Below are positions 53,857-62,433 of a stretch of DNA of 64,000 bases, in pieces. Position 1 is the first letter of the stretch, and the number at the start of each line of letters is the position of its first letter. The notes beneath the pieces are model-generated. The model was not told the origin of the DNA and did no database searches. It saw nothing but the letters and a program-made list of their open reading frames with translations. Source of the DNA: Flavimobilis marinus (GTDB lineage Bacteria; Actinomycetota; Actinomycetes; Actinomycetales; Cellulomonadaceae); the NCBI RefSeq assembly GCF_900113055.1, contig NZ_FONZ01000001.1:434001-498000 (forward strand), in the 5' to 3' direction. Both the position numbers and the translations under genes were made by a program.

Positions 53857-55458
53857 ATGATCGAAGCCGTCGGTGTGCACCGCGTCCGGGCAGCCGAGGA
53901 GCCGCTGCTCGCGGCCGGCGTGCCCCTCATGGAACGCGCGGCGGCGGCGATCGCCGCCCGCGCCGCGCAGGTCCTGCGCGGCCGGCAGGGTGCCGTGCGC
54001 GGTGCTGTCGTCGTCGTCCTGGTGGGCCCCGGCAACAACGGTGGTGACGGTCTGCACGCCGCGGCGCGCCTCGCCCGCCGCGGCGCCCGCGTGACGGTCG
54101 TGCAGCTGGGGGACCGGGTGCACGAGGGTGGCTTGGCCGCGGCGGACGCGGCCGGTGTCGCGGTGCGGCGGGCCGGTGCCGGCCCGGAAGCGCTCGGCCT
54201 TCCCGGTGCGGCGCGCCTCGCGCTCGACGCCGACCTGCTCGTGGACGCGCTCCTCGGCATCGGTGCGACGGGCGCGCTGCGGGGCGACGCCGCGCGGCTC
54301 GTCCGCCAGCTGCTCGCCGCGGACCACCGGCCGTTCGTCCTCGCCGTCGACGTCCCGAGCGGGATCGGGGTCGGGGACGGGACCGTGCCCGGGCCGGTGC
54401 TCCCGGCCGACCTCACGCTGGCCTGCGGTGCGCTCGCGCCCGGGCTGCTGCTGCCGCCGGCCGCAGGGCACGCGCCGCACGTGGAGCTCGTCGACCTGGA
54501 CCTCGACGTGCCTGCCGCGCAGCCGGGCGACGTGGGCGGGCCGGCGGAGGGTCTCGACGCCGTCCACCGGCTCCAGGACGCCGACGTGCCGGGTGCGTGG
54601 CCGGTCCCACGCCCGTCGGACGACAAGTACCGGCGGGGAGTCGTCGGCGTGGTCGCGGGGACGGCGACATACCCGGGGGCGGCCGTGCTGACCGTCGGGG
54701 CGGCGGTGCGCTCGGGGGCGGGGATGGTCCGGTACGTCGGGCCGGCCGAGCCTGCCGCGGCGGTGCTCGCCGCGCACCCGGAGGTCGTGCCCGGGAGCGG
54801 ACGGGTACAGGCGTGGGTCCTGGGACCGGGCGTCGACCCCGAGGACGGCGAGCAGGCCCGTCACGTCCAGGAGGCCCTCGGGGAAGCAGGTCTGGGGTCG
54901 CGCGGCTACTTCGCGCCCACCGGAGTGTGGGGGCCGACGGCGGACGCCGGGATCCGCCCCGTGGTGGTGGATGCCGGCGCCCTCGCCGCGCTCCCGGAGC
55001 GCTGTGCGCCGTGGGTGGTGCTCACGCCGCACGCGGGCGAGCTGGCCCGGTTGCTCGGCGAGCGCGGCGAGACCCTCGTGCGCGAGGACATCGAGGCCGA
55101 GCCGTACCGCTGGGCACGGCGGGCCTGCGACCTGACGGGAGCGACGGTGCTGCTCAAGGGCGCGACGACGGTCGTCGTCGGCCCGGGCGGCACCTTCAGC
55201 CAGGCCGAGGCCCCAGCGTGGCTGGCGACCGCCGGCGCAGGCGACGTCCTCGCCGGGCTGCTGGGCACCCTGCTCGCCGCGCGCGCGGAGGAGGCCGTGC
55301 AGCACCCGGGGCTCGTCGTGCGGCTCGCGGCGCTCGCGGCGCTCGTGCACGGCCGGGCGGCCACGACGGCGAACCCCGGCGGGCCCGTGAGCGCCTCGAT
55401 GCTCGTCGAGGCTCTGCCGCGTACGATCGCGAGACTGATCACGAGGGAGGAACGATGA
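53857..55458 (+). CDS. nnr: Bifunctional NAD(P)H-hydrate epimerase / dehydratase
   Basis: The product is 533 aa. The N-terminal YjeF_N domain (about 1-210) has VGPGNNGGDGLHAARLA and epimerises hydrated NAD(P)H. The C-terminal ribokinase-like domain (about 230-530) has LTPHAGELARLLGE and TAGAGDVLAGLLGTLLA and dehydrates the S form with ADP. The ATG at 53857 gives MIEAVGVHRVRAAEEPLLAA, the family start. It overlaps the next gene by four bases (ATGA). Confidence 0.95.
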   Translation: MIEAVGVHRVRAAEEPLLAAGVPLMERAAAAIAARAAQVLRGRQGAVRGAVVVVLVGPGNNGGDGLHAAARLARRGARVTVVQLGDRVHEGGLAAADAAGVAVRRAGAGPEALGLPGAARLALDADLLVDALLGIGATGALRGDAARLVRQLLAADHRPFVLAVDVPSGIGVGDGTVPGPVLPADLTLACGALAPGLLLPPAAGHAPHVELVDLDLDVPAAQPGDVGGPAEGLDAVHRLQDADVPGAWPVPRPSDDKYRRGVVGVVAGTATYPGAAVLTVGAAVRSGAGMVRYVGPAEPAAAVLAAHPEVVPGSGRVQAWVLGPGVDPEDGEQARHVQEALGEAGLGSRGYFAPTGVWGPTADAGIRPVVVDAGALAALPERCAPWVVLTPHAGELARLLGERGETLVREDIEAEPYRWARRACDLTGATVLLKGATTVVVGPGGTFSQAEAPAWLATAGAGDVLAGLLGTLLAARAEEAVQHPGLVVRLAALAALVHGRAATTANPGGPVSASMLVEALPRTIARLITREER

Positions 55459-56153
55459 GTGAGGTGCTCGTCGCGTGCTCGCACGGGACCGACGACGCGC
55501 GAGGGCGCTCCGCGGTGGCCACGATCGTGGCGGACGTGGCCCGGCTCGCGCCGGAGATCGACGTCCGCGAGGCGTTCGTCGACGTCCAGTCCCCGTCGCT
55601 GGTCGAGGTCGCCGCCGCGACGACGCCCGCCGAGGACGTGGTGATCGTCCCGCTGCTGCTGTCCGCCGGCTTCCACACCTACGTCGACATCGCCGAGGCC
55701 GCCGAGTCCTCCGGGGCCGCGGCCGCCGGCACGCTCGGCCCTGATCCGCGCCTCGTGGACATCGTCGTGGAGCGTCTGCACGAGGCCGGCGCGCGCCCCG
55801 ACGACGTCATCGTGCTCGCGGCCGCGGGATCGAGCGACGCGCGCGCGATCACGGCTGTCGAGTCGATGCTCACGGCGGTGCGCGAGCGGTGGGGGACAGA
55901 CGTGACGGTCGCCTACGGCGGGGTCGAGCCCCGGGTGCCCGACGTCGTCGCCCAGCTGCGTGCGGGAGCGCCGGACGGGGCGCGTGTCGTCCTCGCCTCC
56001 TACCTCCTGGCCCCGGGATTCTTCCTGGACCGGCTGCACGAGGCCGGAGCGGACGTCGTCACCGCACCGCTCGCGCCCGACCCGCGGCTCGCCGAGATCG
56101 TCCTCGACCGCTACCGGGCGGCCCGGGACGCCGCGGGTGCCCGCACGTCATGA
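55455..56153 (+). CDS. Sirohydrochlorin chelatase-like (CbiX family) protein
   Basis: The product is 232 aa: two CbiX-like halves, the first starting VLVACSHGTDDARGR with VIVPLLLSAGFHTYVDI, the second with LAAAGSSDARA and VVLASYLLAPGFFLDRL. CbiX/SirB proteins insert Fe or Co into sirohydrochlorin for siroheme or cobalamin. The second His of the first half is kept, but metal and pathway cannot be decided, and no other siroheme gene is near. GGGAGGA precedes the ATG. Overlaps of four bases on both sides put it in one transcript with nnr and alr. Confidence 0.85.
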   Translation: MSEVLVACSHGTDDARGRSAVATIVADVARLAPEIDVREAFVDVQSPSLVEVAAATTPAEDVVIVPLLLSAGFHTYVDIAEAAESSGAAAAGTLGPDPRLVDIVVERLHEAGARPDDVIVLAAAGSSDARAITAVESMLTAVRERWGTDVTVAYGGVEPRVPDVVAQLRAGAPDGARVVLASYLLAPGFFLDRLHEAGADVVTAPLAPDPRLAEIVLDRYRAARDAAGARTS

Positions 56154-57352
56154 CCGCGCCGGGTGAGACAATCACCGGCGTGACGGATCCGTACTACCCG
56201 GCCCAGGCGGTCGTCGACCTCGCGGCGATCCGTAGCAACATCGCCCGGCTCGTCGACACGGCAGCCGGCGCGGCGGTGATGGCGGTCGTGAAGGCGGACG
56301 GCTACGGCCACGGCCTCGTCCCGAGCGCGCGAGCAGCGCTCGCGGGCGGAGCGACGTGGCTCGGGGTCGCCCAGCCGGCGGAGGCCCTCGCGCTGCGCGC
56401 CGCCGGCGTCGACGCGCGGCTCCTGACGTGGCTCACCGCGCCCGACGCCCCGCTGGCAGACCTGGTCGCGGCCGGGGTCGACGTGTCGGTCGCGTCCTTG
56501 CCGGTGCTCGACGCGGTCGTCCGGGCTGCTGGAGAGCGCGGACGCCCGGCGCGCGTGCACCTCGAGGTCGAGACCGGCCTCGGTCGCAACGGCATGTCCT
56601 ACGACGAGCTCCCTTGGGCGCTCGCGCGGATCGCCGCGCAGGTGCGCGAGGGCGCGCTGGAGCTCGAAGGGCTGTGGTCGCACCTGGCCTGCGCGGACGA
56701 CCCCGCCCATCCGTCGGTCCGCGCGCAGCGGGACGCGTTCGACGAGGCCGTCCGGCTCGCGGAGCGCGCGGGCTGCCCGCCGCGGCTGCGGCACCTGGCC
56801 AACTCTGCCGCCACGCTCACCGAGCCCCGACTGCACTACGACCTGGTGCGCCCTGGCCTGGCCGTGTTCGGGCTGTCGCCGGTCCCCGCGATCGCCTCGG
56901 CGGCGGAGCTCGGCCTGCGCCCGGCGATGCGGCTCGAGGCACGCCTCGCCACGGTCAAGACGCTGCCCGCGGGGCACGGCGTCTCCTACGGCCACGCGTA
57001 CGCGACGGCGCAGCGCACGAAGGTCGGGATCGTCCCGCTCGGATACGCCGACGGCGTGCCGCGCCACGCCTCGGGCGGCGACGCGGGCCCGGGGGGCCCC
57101 GTCCGCGTCGGTGAGGGCGCGCGCGCACGGACCCTGCGGATCGCGGGCCGGGTGTGCATGGACCAGGTCGTCGTCGACCTCGGCCCCGACGCCCTCGAGC
57201 AGGCTGGGGACACCGTGGTGCTGTTCGGCGACGGGCACGACGGCGGGCCGACGGCGCAGGACTGGGCCGACGCAGCAGGAACCATCAGCTACGAGATCAC
57301 GACGCGCCTGGGCAGCCGGGTACCGCGTCGCTACCTGGGGGAGGACGCATGA
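56150..57352 (+). CDS. alr: Alanine racemase
   Basis: The product is 400 aa and makes D-alanine for the wall. The PLP lysine is Lys48 in MAVVKADGYGHG; the catalytic Tyr is in LPAGHGVSYGHAY; GRVCMDQVVVDL and GSRVPRRYLG complete the C-terminal domain. The ATG at 56150 overlaps the chelatase stop. An alternative GTG at 56180 lies seven bases after a GACAAT box (56167-56172) and gives MTDPYYPAQAVVDL, also a good family start, so two forms of the message are possible. Confidence 0.95.
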   Translation: MTAPGETITGVTDPYYPAQAVVDLAAIRSNIARLVDTAAGAAVMAVVKADGYGHGLVPSARAALAGGATWLGVAQPAEALALRAAGVDARLLTWLTAPDAPLADLVAAGVDVSVASLPVLDAVVRAAGERGRPARVHLEVETGLGRNGMSYDELPWALARIAAQVREGALELEGLWSHLACADDPAHPSVRAQRDAFDEAVRLAERAGCPPRLRHLANSAATLTEPRLHYDLVRPGLAVFGLSPVPAIASAAELGLRPAMRLEARLATVKTLPAGHGVSYGHAYATAQRTKVGIVPLGYADGVPRHASGGDAGPGGPVRVGEGARARTLRIAGRVCMDQVVVDLGPDALEQAGDTVVLFGDGHDGGPTAQDWADAAGTISYEITTRLGSRVPRRYLGEDA

Positions 57353-57867
57353 GCACGCCCGACGGCGCACGGACCTGGACGTTCGAGCTGGCGGACGCGG
57401 CGGCCACGCAGTCGTTCGGCCGCGCGCTCGCGGGTCTGCTGCGGGCAGGCGACCTCGTGGTCCTCACCGGCGACCTCGGTGCGGGCAAGACGACGCTCAC
57501 GCAGGGCATCGGCACCGGGCTGCAGGTGCGCGGCCAGGTCGCGTCGCCGACGTTCGTGATCGCACGCGTGCATCCGTCGCTCGTCGGCGGTCCCGCGCTC
57601 GTGCACGTCGACGCCTACCGGCTCGGTTCGCTCGACGACGTGGACGCGCTCGACCTCGACACCTCACTCGACGAGTCGGTCACCGTGGTGGAGTGGGGCA
57701 GCGGTCTCGTGGAGTCCCTCGCCGAGGACCGGCTCGAGCTCGTGCTCGAGCGCCCGCGCGGTGAGGTGGCCGAGGACGAGGACGCTGCCGCGGGAGTGCG
57801 GCACGTGACGATCACCACGATCGGCCCCCGGTGGGCCCACGTGGATGTGGCGGCCCACGTAGGCTGA
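57349..57867 (+). CDS. tsaE: tRNA t6A-modification ATPase TsaE
   Basis: The product is 172 aa. The P-loop GDLGAGKTTL is near residues 42-51, followed by VASPTFVIAR and VHVDAYRLGS, the family signatures. TsaE powers the TsaB-TsaD complex in t6A37 synthesis. The ATG overlaps the alr stop (ATGA). Its stop codon region doubles as the tsaB -10 box. Confidence 0.95.
   Translation: MSTPDGARTWTFELADAAATQSFGRALAGLLRAGDLVVLTGDLGAGKTTLTQGIGTGLQVRGQVASPTFVIARVHPSLVGGPALVHVDAYRLGSLDDVDALDLDTSLDESVTVVEWGSGLVESLAEDRLELVLERPRGEVAEDEDAAAGVRHVTITTIGPRWAHVDVAAHVG
57860..57865 (+). promoter_or_regulatory. Leaderless-type -10 box of tsaB (TAGGCT) inside the tsaE end
   Basis: TAGGCT overlaps the tsaE stop and is followed by seven bases and the tsaB ATG at 57873, suggesting an extra internal promoter for tsaB-rimI. 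Confidence 0.5.
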
Positions 57868-57872
57868 CCCGT

Positions 57873-58559
57873 ATGCCTGTTCTCGCACTCGACACCTCTG
57901 GTGCCGTCGCCGCCGCGATCGTCGCGGACGACGGTGCCGCGCTGGCGCAGGCCGCCGTCACGGAGCCCCGGCGTCAGGCCGAGGAGCTCGGCCCGATGAT
58001 CGCGGACCTGCTCGCGCGCGCAGGCCTCGGCCCGCGCGACCTGTCGCGGGTCGTCGTGGGCACCGGGCCCGCCCCTTTCACCGGCCTGCGCGTCGGCCTG
58101 GTGACCGCGCGGACGTTCGCGCTCGCCGCGGGCCTCCCGGTCGCGGGTGTGTGCAGCCTCGACGTCCTGGCTCAGGAGGCCGCCGCTCCCACGGGCACGC
58201 GGGTCCTCGTCGCGACCGACGCACGGCGCAGGGAGATCTACTGGCGCAGCTACGTCGTCGACGCCGAGGGCCGTGCGATCCCCGACGGTGAGCCGTCGGT
58301 CGGTACCGCGGCGGCGGTCGCGGCGGAGCTCGACCTCGCCGGGACGGTCGTCGTCGGCGCCGGGGGCGTCCTCTACCGGGAGGAGCTGACGGCGGCGGGC
58401 GCTCTGGTCCGCGACGCTCCGGTGACGCCGGACCCGGTCGTGCTCGCCCGCCTCGCGGCGCGCGCGCTCGCGGACGGTGCCGAGCTCCCCGTCCAGCCGC
58501 TCTACCTCCGGCGCCCGGACGCGCAGGTGCCCAACGCCCGGAAGCGGGCGACCGCATGA
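57873..58559 (+). CDS. tsaB: tRNA t6A-modification partner TsaB
   Basis: The product is 228 aa, a shortened relative of TsaD: start MPVLALDTSGAVAAAIV, then RVVVGTGPAPFTGLRVGLVT and TARTFALAAGLPVAGV. TsaB is a scaffold for TsaD and TsaE. The ATG at 57873 fits both the family start and the leaderless box. It overlaps rimI by four bases. Confidence 0.95.
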   Translation: MPVLALDTSGAVAAAIVADDGAALAQAAVTEPRRQAEELGPMIADLLARAGLGPRDLSRVVVGTGPAPFTGLRVGLVTARTFALAAGLPVAGVCSLDVLAQEAAAPTGTRVLVATDARRREIYWRSYVVDAEGRAIPDGEPSVGTAAAVAAELDLAGTVVVGAGGVLYREELTAAGALVRDAPVTPDPVVLARLAARALADGAELPVQPLYLRRPDAQVPNARKRATA

Positions 58560-59143
58560 GCGAGCTCGACCCGGACCTCGAGATGACGCTCGACCTGTCG
58601 CTGCACCGCCAGCTGGTCGCCGAGGACGCCCCGGCCACGGAGCCTGAGCCGCGGCCCGCGGTGCGGCTGCGGCCGCTCGCGTGGGCGGACGTCACCCGCG
58701 TCGCTGCGCTCGAGACCGCGCTGTTCGGACCGAGCGCCTGGACCATGGGGATGCTGACCGAGGAGCTGCGCGGCAACGGGCGCTGGTACGTCGCGGCCGA
58801 GCCTGCGGTCGAGGGCGCGCCCCAGCCGCTGGTGGGGTACGCGGGGCTGTGGTTCGACGGGGACAACGCCCACGTCATGACGATCGGGGTGGACCCGGCC
58901 GTACAGCGCCAGGGGGTCGGCGCGATCATGCTCCGTGCACTCGTGGAGCGCGCCCGGGAGATCGGTGCGCTGAGCATGGTGCTCGAGGTCGCCGTCGACA
59001 ACGACGCCGCGATCGCGATGTACGAGCGCGCGGGATTCGTCCGGATCGGGCTGCGCAAGCGGTACTACCAGCCCGAGGACGTGGACGCGCACACGATGCA
59101 GCTCGTGCTGCAGCCGGGACCCGCTGAGGGCGCGACAGCCTGA
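58556..59143 (+). CDS. rimI: Ribosomal-protein-alanine N-acetyltransferase (GNAT)
   Basis: The product is 195 aa. The GNAT acetyl-CoA site is GVDPAVQRQGVGAIML; the RimI-type end ERAGFVRIGLRKRYYQPEDV is clear. RimI acetylates the N-terminus of S18 in E. coli; other targets are possible. About 35 acidic residues precede the domain. Position after tsaB and before tsaD is the widespread order. Confidence 0.9.
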   Translation: MSELDPDLEMTLDLSLHRQLVAEDAPATEPEPRPAVRLRPLAWADVTRVAALETALFGPSAWTMGMLTEELRGNGRWYVAAEPAVEGAPQPLVGYAGLWFDGDNAHVMTIGVDPAVQRQGVGAIMLRALVERAREIGALSMVLEVAVDNDAAIAMYERAGFVRIGLRKRYYQPEDVDAHTMQLVLQPGPAEGATA

Positions 59144-59192
59144 TCCGCAGTGACCCACGGGCGACGGAGCCCGCGACGAGAGGAGCCATCGG

Positions 59193-60071
59193 ATGAGCCC
59201 CACCCGCAGCACGGTCCTGGTCAGCGCGAGCGAGCTGCAGGGCATGCTGGACTCCGGCAAGCCGGTGCACCTGCTGGACGTGCGCTGGGCGCTCGGACGC
59301 GACGACGGGCACGAGCGGTTCCTCGCGGCGCACCTGCCCGGCGCCGTGTACGTGGACCTCGACACGGAGCTGGCGTCCGCCCCGTCCGCGGAGCGCGGAC
59401 GGCACCCCCTGCCGGACGTCGCGGCGCTCGAGCGTGACGCCCGCCGGTGGGGCGTGCGCGCCGGCAGCGAGGTCGTCGTCTACGACGACGCAGGTGGCCG
59501 GAGCGCTGCACGGGCCTGGTGGCTGCTGCGGTGGGCGGGCGTGGACGTGCGTCTGCTCGACGGGGGGCTCGACGCGTGGGCCGCCGGCGGCGGGCAGCTC
59601 GTAGGCGGGGAGACGGAAGTCCCGCCCGGGGACGTCAGCCTCGTCGGCGGCCAGCTCCCGGTGGTGGAGGCAGACGGCGTCGCCACGCTCGCCGGGCGCG
59701 ACGACGCCGTCGTGCTCGACGCGCGTGCGCGCGAACGGTTCCGTGGAGAGATCGAGCCGGTCGACCCCCGTGCCGGCCACGTCCCCGGCGCCGTGAGCGC
59801 CCCCACCGACGAGAACCTGTCCGACGCCGGCCTGTTTCTCGCCGATGAGGCCCTGCGGCGCCGCTTCGAGGCCCTCGGCGTCGACGTCGAGTCGCACCAG
59901 CCCGGGGTGGCGGGTCCCGACCAGCCGGTCGCCGTCTACTGCGGGTCAGGGGTGACGGCGAGCCACGAGGTCCTGGCGCTGGCCGCGGTCGGTGTCACCG
60001 CGGCGCTCTACCCCGGGTCCTGGTCCCAGTGGTCCCACGACCCGGAGCGCCCGGCGGCGACCGGGGACTGA
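59193..60071 (+). CDS. Sulfurtransferase with two rhodanese domains
   Basis: The product is 292 aa. It has an inactive N-terminal rhodanese (LLDVRWALGRDDGHERFLAA, YDDAGGRSAARAWWLLRWAG) and an active C-terminal one with Cys250 in VYCGSGVTASHEV. The CGSGVTA loop matches thiosulfate or 3-mercaptopyruvate sulfurtransferases. GAGAGGAG precedes the ATG at 59193. It sits inside the otherwise t6A-related cluster. Confidence 0.9.
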   Translation: MSPTRSTVLVSASELQGMLDSGKPVHLLDVRWALGRDDGHERFLAAHLPGAVYVDLDTELASAPSAERGRHPLPDVAALERDARRWGVRAGSEVVVYDDAGGRSAARAWWLLRWAGVDVRLLDGGLDAWAAGGGQLVGGETEVPPGDVSLVGGQLPVVEADGVATLAGRDDAVVLDARARERFRGEIEPVDPRAGHVPGAVSAPTDENLSDAGLFLADEALRRRFEALGVDVESHQPGVAGPDQPVAVYCGSGVTASHEVLALAAVGVTAALYPGSWSQWSHDPERPAATGD

Positions 60072-60081
60072 CCGGCAGGCT

Positions 60082-60699
60082 TCAGAGCGTGCGCGAGACC
60101 TCGGTGGGGCTGAGGCGTGCGGCGCGGGGACGGGTGGCGCCCTCGGCGGCCGGCAGGCCGACGTTGAGCACGAGGAACGACCGCCAGCCGGTGCCCGCGA
60201 GCAGGTCGGCGTCGATCCCCGCGGCGTCCATGCCGCCCATGGGCCCCACGTGCAGCCCGGCGGAGCGAAGCCCGACGACGAGGTAGCCCGCCTGGAGGTG
60301 GGCGTTGTCCCGGGCCATCGCGACCCGGGTGGCCTCCTGCTCGGCCAGGGACGCGGCGACCGCGCTCGCGTGGGGCGCGAGCACGCCCATGGTCTCGTGG
60401 AACGCCGGGTCGGACGCGAGGACCACCGTGAGCGGCGCGGCCAGCACGCGCTCGCGGTTGCCCTCGGCCATGTGCGCGGCGAGGCGCTCGCGGCCAGCCC
60501 CGCGCCGGACGACGACGTAGCGCAGCGGGGAGGTGTTCATCGCGGTCGGGCCCCAGCGGGTGAGGTCGTACGCGGCGTGCACCAGCTCCTCGGGGACGTC
60601 GTCGGGCGCGAACGCGTTGACGGTGCGCGCCTCGCGGAACAGGAGGTCGGCGACGTCGGCGGTGACGGCGAGGGTCGGAGTCTCGGTGCTGGTGGTCAT
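60082..60699 (-). CDS. Nitroreductase family protein, RutE-like
   Basis: The product is a 205-aa FMN enzyme. Segments DLLFREARTVNAFAPDDVPE, YDLTRWGPTAMNTSPLRYVV and GPMGGMDAAGIDADLL resemble the malonic semialdehyde reductase (RutE/YdfN) branch of nitroreductases. No other rut gene is near, so the substrate is open. On the opposite strand, convergent with the sulfurtransferase (ten bases between stops) and divergent from tsaD. Confidence 0.88.
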   Translation of the reverse strand: MTTSTETPTLAVTADVADLLFREARTVNAFAPDDVPEELVHAAYDLTRWGPTAMNTSPLRYVVVRRGAGRERLAAHMAEGNRERVLAAPLTVVLASDPAFHETMGVLAPHASAVAASLAEQEATRVAMARDNAHLQAGYLVVGLRSAGLHVGPMGGMDAAGIDADLLAGTGWRSFLVLNVGLPAAEGATRPRAARLSPTEVSRTL

Positions 60700-60797
60700 G
60701 GTCGGTGAACGCCCCGGCGGGTCGGGGGGATTCCGCGCGGCAGTGTGAGCCGCGTCATGCCCGGACGGCCGACTCACGGCGGGTGGTCCGCGCGCAC

Positions 60798-60803
60798 TAC
60801 CCT
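60798..60803 (+). promoter_or_regulatory. Leaderless-type -10 box of tsaD (TACCCT)
   Basis: TACCCT is followed by GGGCGGC and the ATG at 60811. GGGCGG could also be read as a weak ribosome site, so leaderless use is likely but not certain. Confidence 0.45.
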
Positions 60804-60810
60804 GGGCGGC

Positions 60811-61854
60811 ATGAGCGAACCCCTGGTCCTGGGCATCGAGACGTCGTGCGACGAGACGGGCGTCGCGCTGGTCCGCGGCCGCGAGCTCCTGGTCGACCAG
60901 GTCGCTTCTTCGATGGAGGAGCACGCGCGGTTCGGCGGCATCATCCCCGAGGTCGCCTCGCGCGCCCACCTGGAGGCGATGGTCCCGACGATCCAGAGCG
61001 CGCTCGCACAGGCGGACGTCGACCTGAGCGAGGTCGACGCGATCGCGGTGACCGCCGGGCCCGGGCTCGTCGGCCCCCTGACGATCGGCGCCTCGGCCGC
61101 CAAGGCGCTCGCCGTCGGCCTCGGCAAGCCGCTGTACGGCGTCAACCACGTGATCGGTCACGCCGCCGTCGACGAGCTCGTGCACGGCGCCTTCCCCGAG
61201 CGCGCGCTCGCCCTCGTGGTCTCGGGCGGGCACTCCTCACTGCTTCTGGTCGACGACATCGCCTCGGACGTCACCGAGCTCGGCCAGACGCTCGACGACG
61301 CCGCGGGCGAGGCGTTCGACAAGGTCGGTCGGCTCCTCGGGCTGCCGTACCCCGGCGGCCCGCACATCGATCGGCTCGCCCGGGAGGGGGACCCGGAGGC
61401 CATCCGGTTCCCGCGCGCCCTGACGCTGCCCAAGGACCAGGCCGAGCACGCCTACGACTTTTCGTTCTCGGGGCTCAAGACGGCCGTCGCCCGGTGGGTC
61501 GAGGCGCGCCAGGACGCCGGCCAGGACATCCCGCTGCACGACGTCGCGGCCTCCTTCGCGGCGGCGGTCGCCGACGTCCTGACGGTCAAGACGATCCGGG
61601 CGTGCGAACGGCACGACGTCGACACCCTCGTCATCGGTGGCGGCTTCTCCGCCAACTCCCAGCTGCGGGAGATGGCTGCCGCCCGCTGCGCCGAGGCCGG
61701 CATCACGCTACGCATCCCGCCGATTCGCTACTGCACCGACAACGGCGCCATGATCGCCGCGCTGGGCTCGGCGGTCGTCCGGTCTGGTGCGCCAGCGTCG
61801 GACCTGCGGTTCGGGGTCGACTCATCCATGCCCCTCACGCTCGTGCACCTGTGA
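60811..61854 (+). CDS. tsaD: tRNA t6A37 threonylcarbamoyltransferase TsaD
   Basis: The product is 347 aa and transfers threonylcarbamoyl to A37 of tRNA. Start [20 protein letters not shown]; the metal histidines are in [21 protein letters not shown] and the C-terminal [11 protein letters not shown] are canonical. A longer in-frame start at 60745 lies before the predicted -10 box and is rejected. The GTGA at its end links it to the next gene. Confidence 0.96.
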   Translation: MSEPLVLGIETSCDETGVALVRGRELLVDQVASSMEEHARFGGIIPEVASRAHLEAMVPTIQSALAQADVDLSEVDAIAVTAGPGLVGPLTIGASAAKALAVGLGKPLYGVNHVIGHAAVDELVHGAFPERALALVVSGGHSSLLLVDDIASDVTELGQTLDDAAGEAFDKVGRLLGLPYPGGPHIDRLAREGDPEAIRFPRALTLPKDQAEHAYDFSFSGLKTAVARWVEARQDAGQDIPLHDVAASFAAAVADVLTVKTIRACERHDVDTLVIGGGFSANSQLREMAAARCAEAGITLRIPPIRYCTDNGAMIAALGSAVVRSGAPASDLRFGVDSSMPLTLVHL

Positions 61855-62414
61855 CGCGGACCTGGCGGCTCGCGCTGCTCACGGTCGCGGCCGTCGCCCT
61901 GCTGGCGGTCGCCGCCGCGGTGGCGGTGACGGTCGTCGACCGGGCAGGCTCGGGCCCGACGGAGGTCGATGCCGCCACCGTGGCTCCGGTGCCGTTCGAC
62001 CACCTCCCCGTGGTCGTCCGGCGCGCCGCAGGGGAGGCGGGGGGCTGCCCCGCGCACGCGTACCGGGCTCCGACCGAGCCCGAGGGAGGCGGCGAGAGCA
62101 CGATGTTCCGGCTCGGCGACGAGTCCTTCCTGCTGGTGGTCTGCCTCGGGCCGGCAGATCAGCACCCGCCTCTGGCGCGGTGGGGCGAGGGGGCGGACGC
62201 GTCGGAGCTGACCGTGATCGACCTGGGCTACGAGCAGCGCGCGGGCCTGGGGCTCGTCGTGCGACAGGAGACCACGACGGGGAGCGGCGGGCGGTTGCTC
62301 ACCGACTGGATCTTCGAGCGCGAAGGTTGGCTCTTCGCCGTCGGGCACCTGCGCGCTGACGCCGCGAGCGGCACGGACCTGGAAGCGCTCCTGTCGAGCT
62401 GGACGTGGGGCTGA
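61851..62414 (+). CDS. Membrane-anchored or secreted protein of unknown function
   Basis: The product is 187 aa, with a GTG overlapping the tsaD stop. The N-terminus [20 protein letters not shown] is a membrane anchor or signal sequence without a lipobox Cys. The outer part has two Cys ([11 protein letters not shown] and VVCLGPADQ) that could form a disulfide, and no recognised motif. It is translationally coupled to tsaD, and convergent with the ligase gene downstream. Confidence 0.7.
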   Translation: MTRTWRLALLTVAAVALLAVAAAVAVTVVDRAGSGPTEVDAATVAPVPFDHLPVVVRRAAGEAGGCPAHAYRAPTEPEGGGESTMFRLGDESFLLVVCLGPADQHPPLARWGEGADASELTVIDLGYEQRAGLGLVVRQETTTGSGGRLLTDWIFEREGWLFAVGHLRADAASGTDLEALLSSWTWG

Positions 62415-62433
62415 CGCCCGACCGGGTGGCCGG

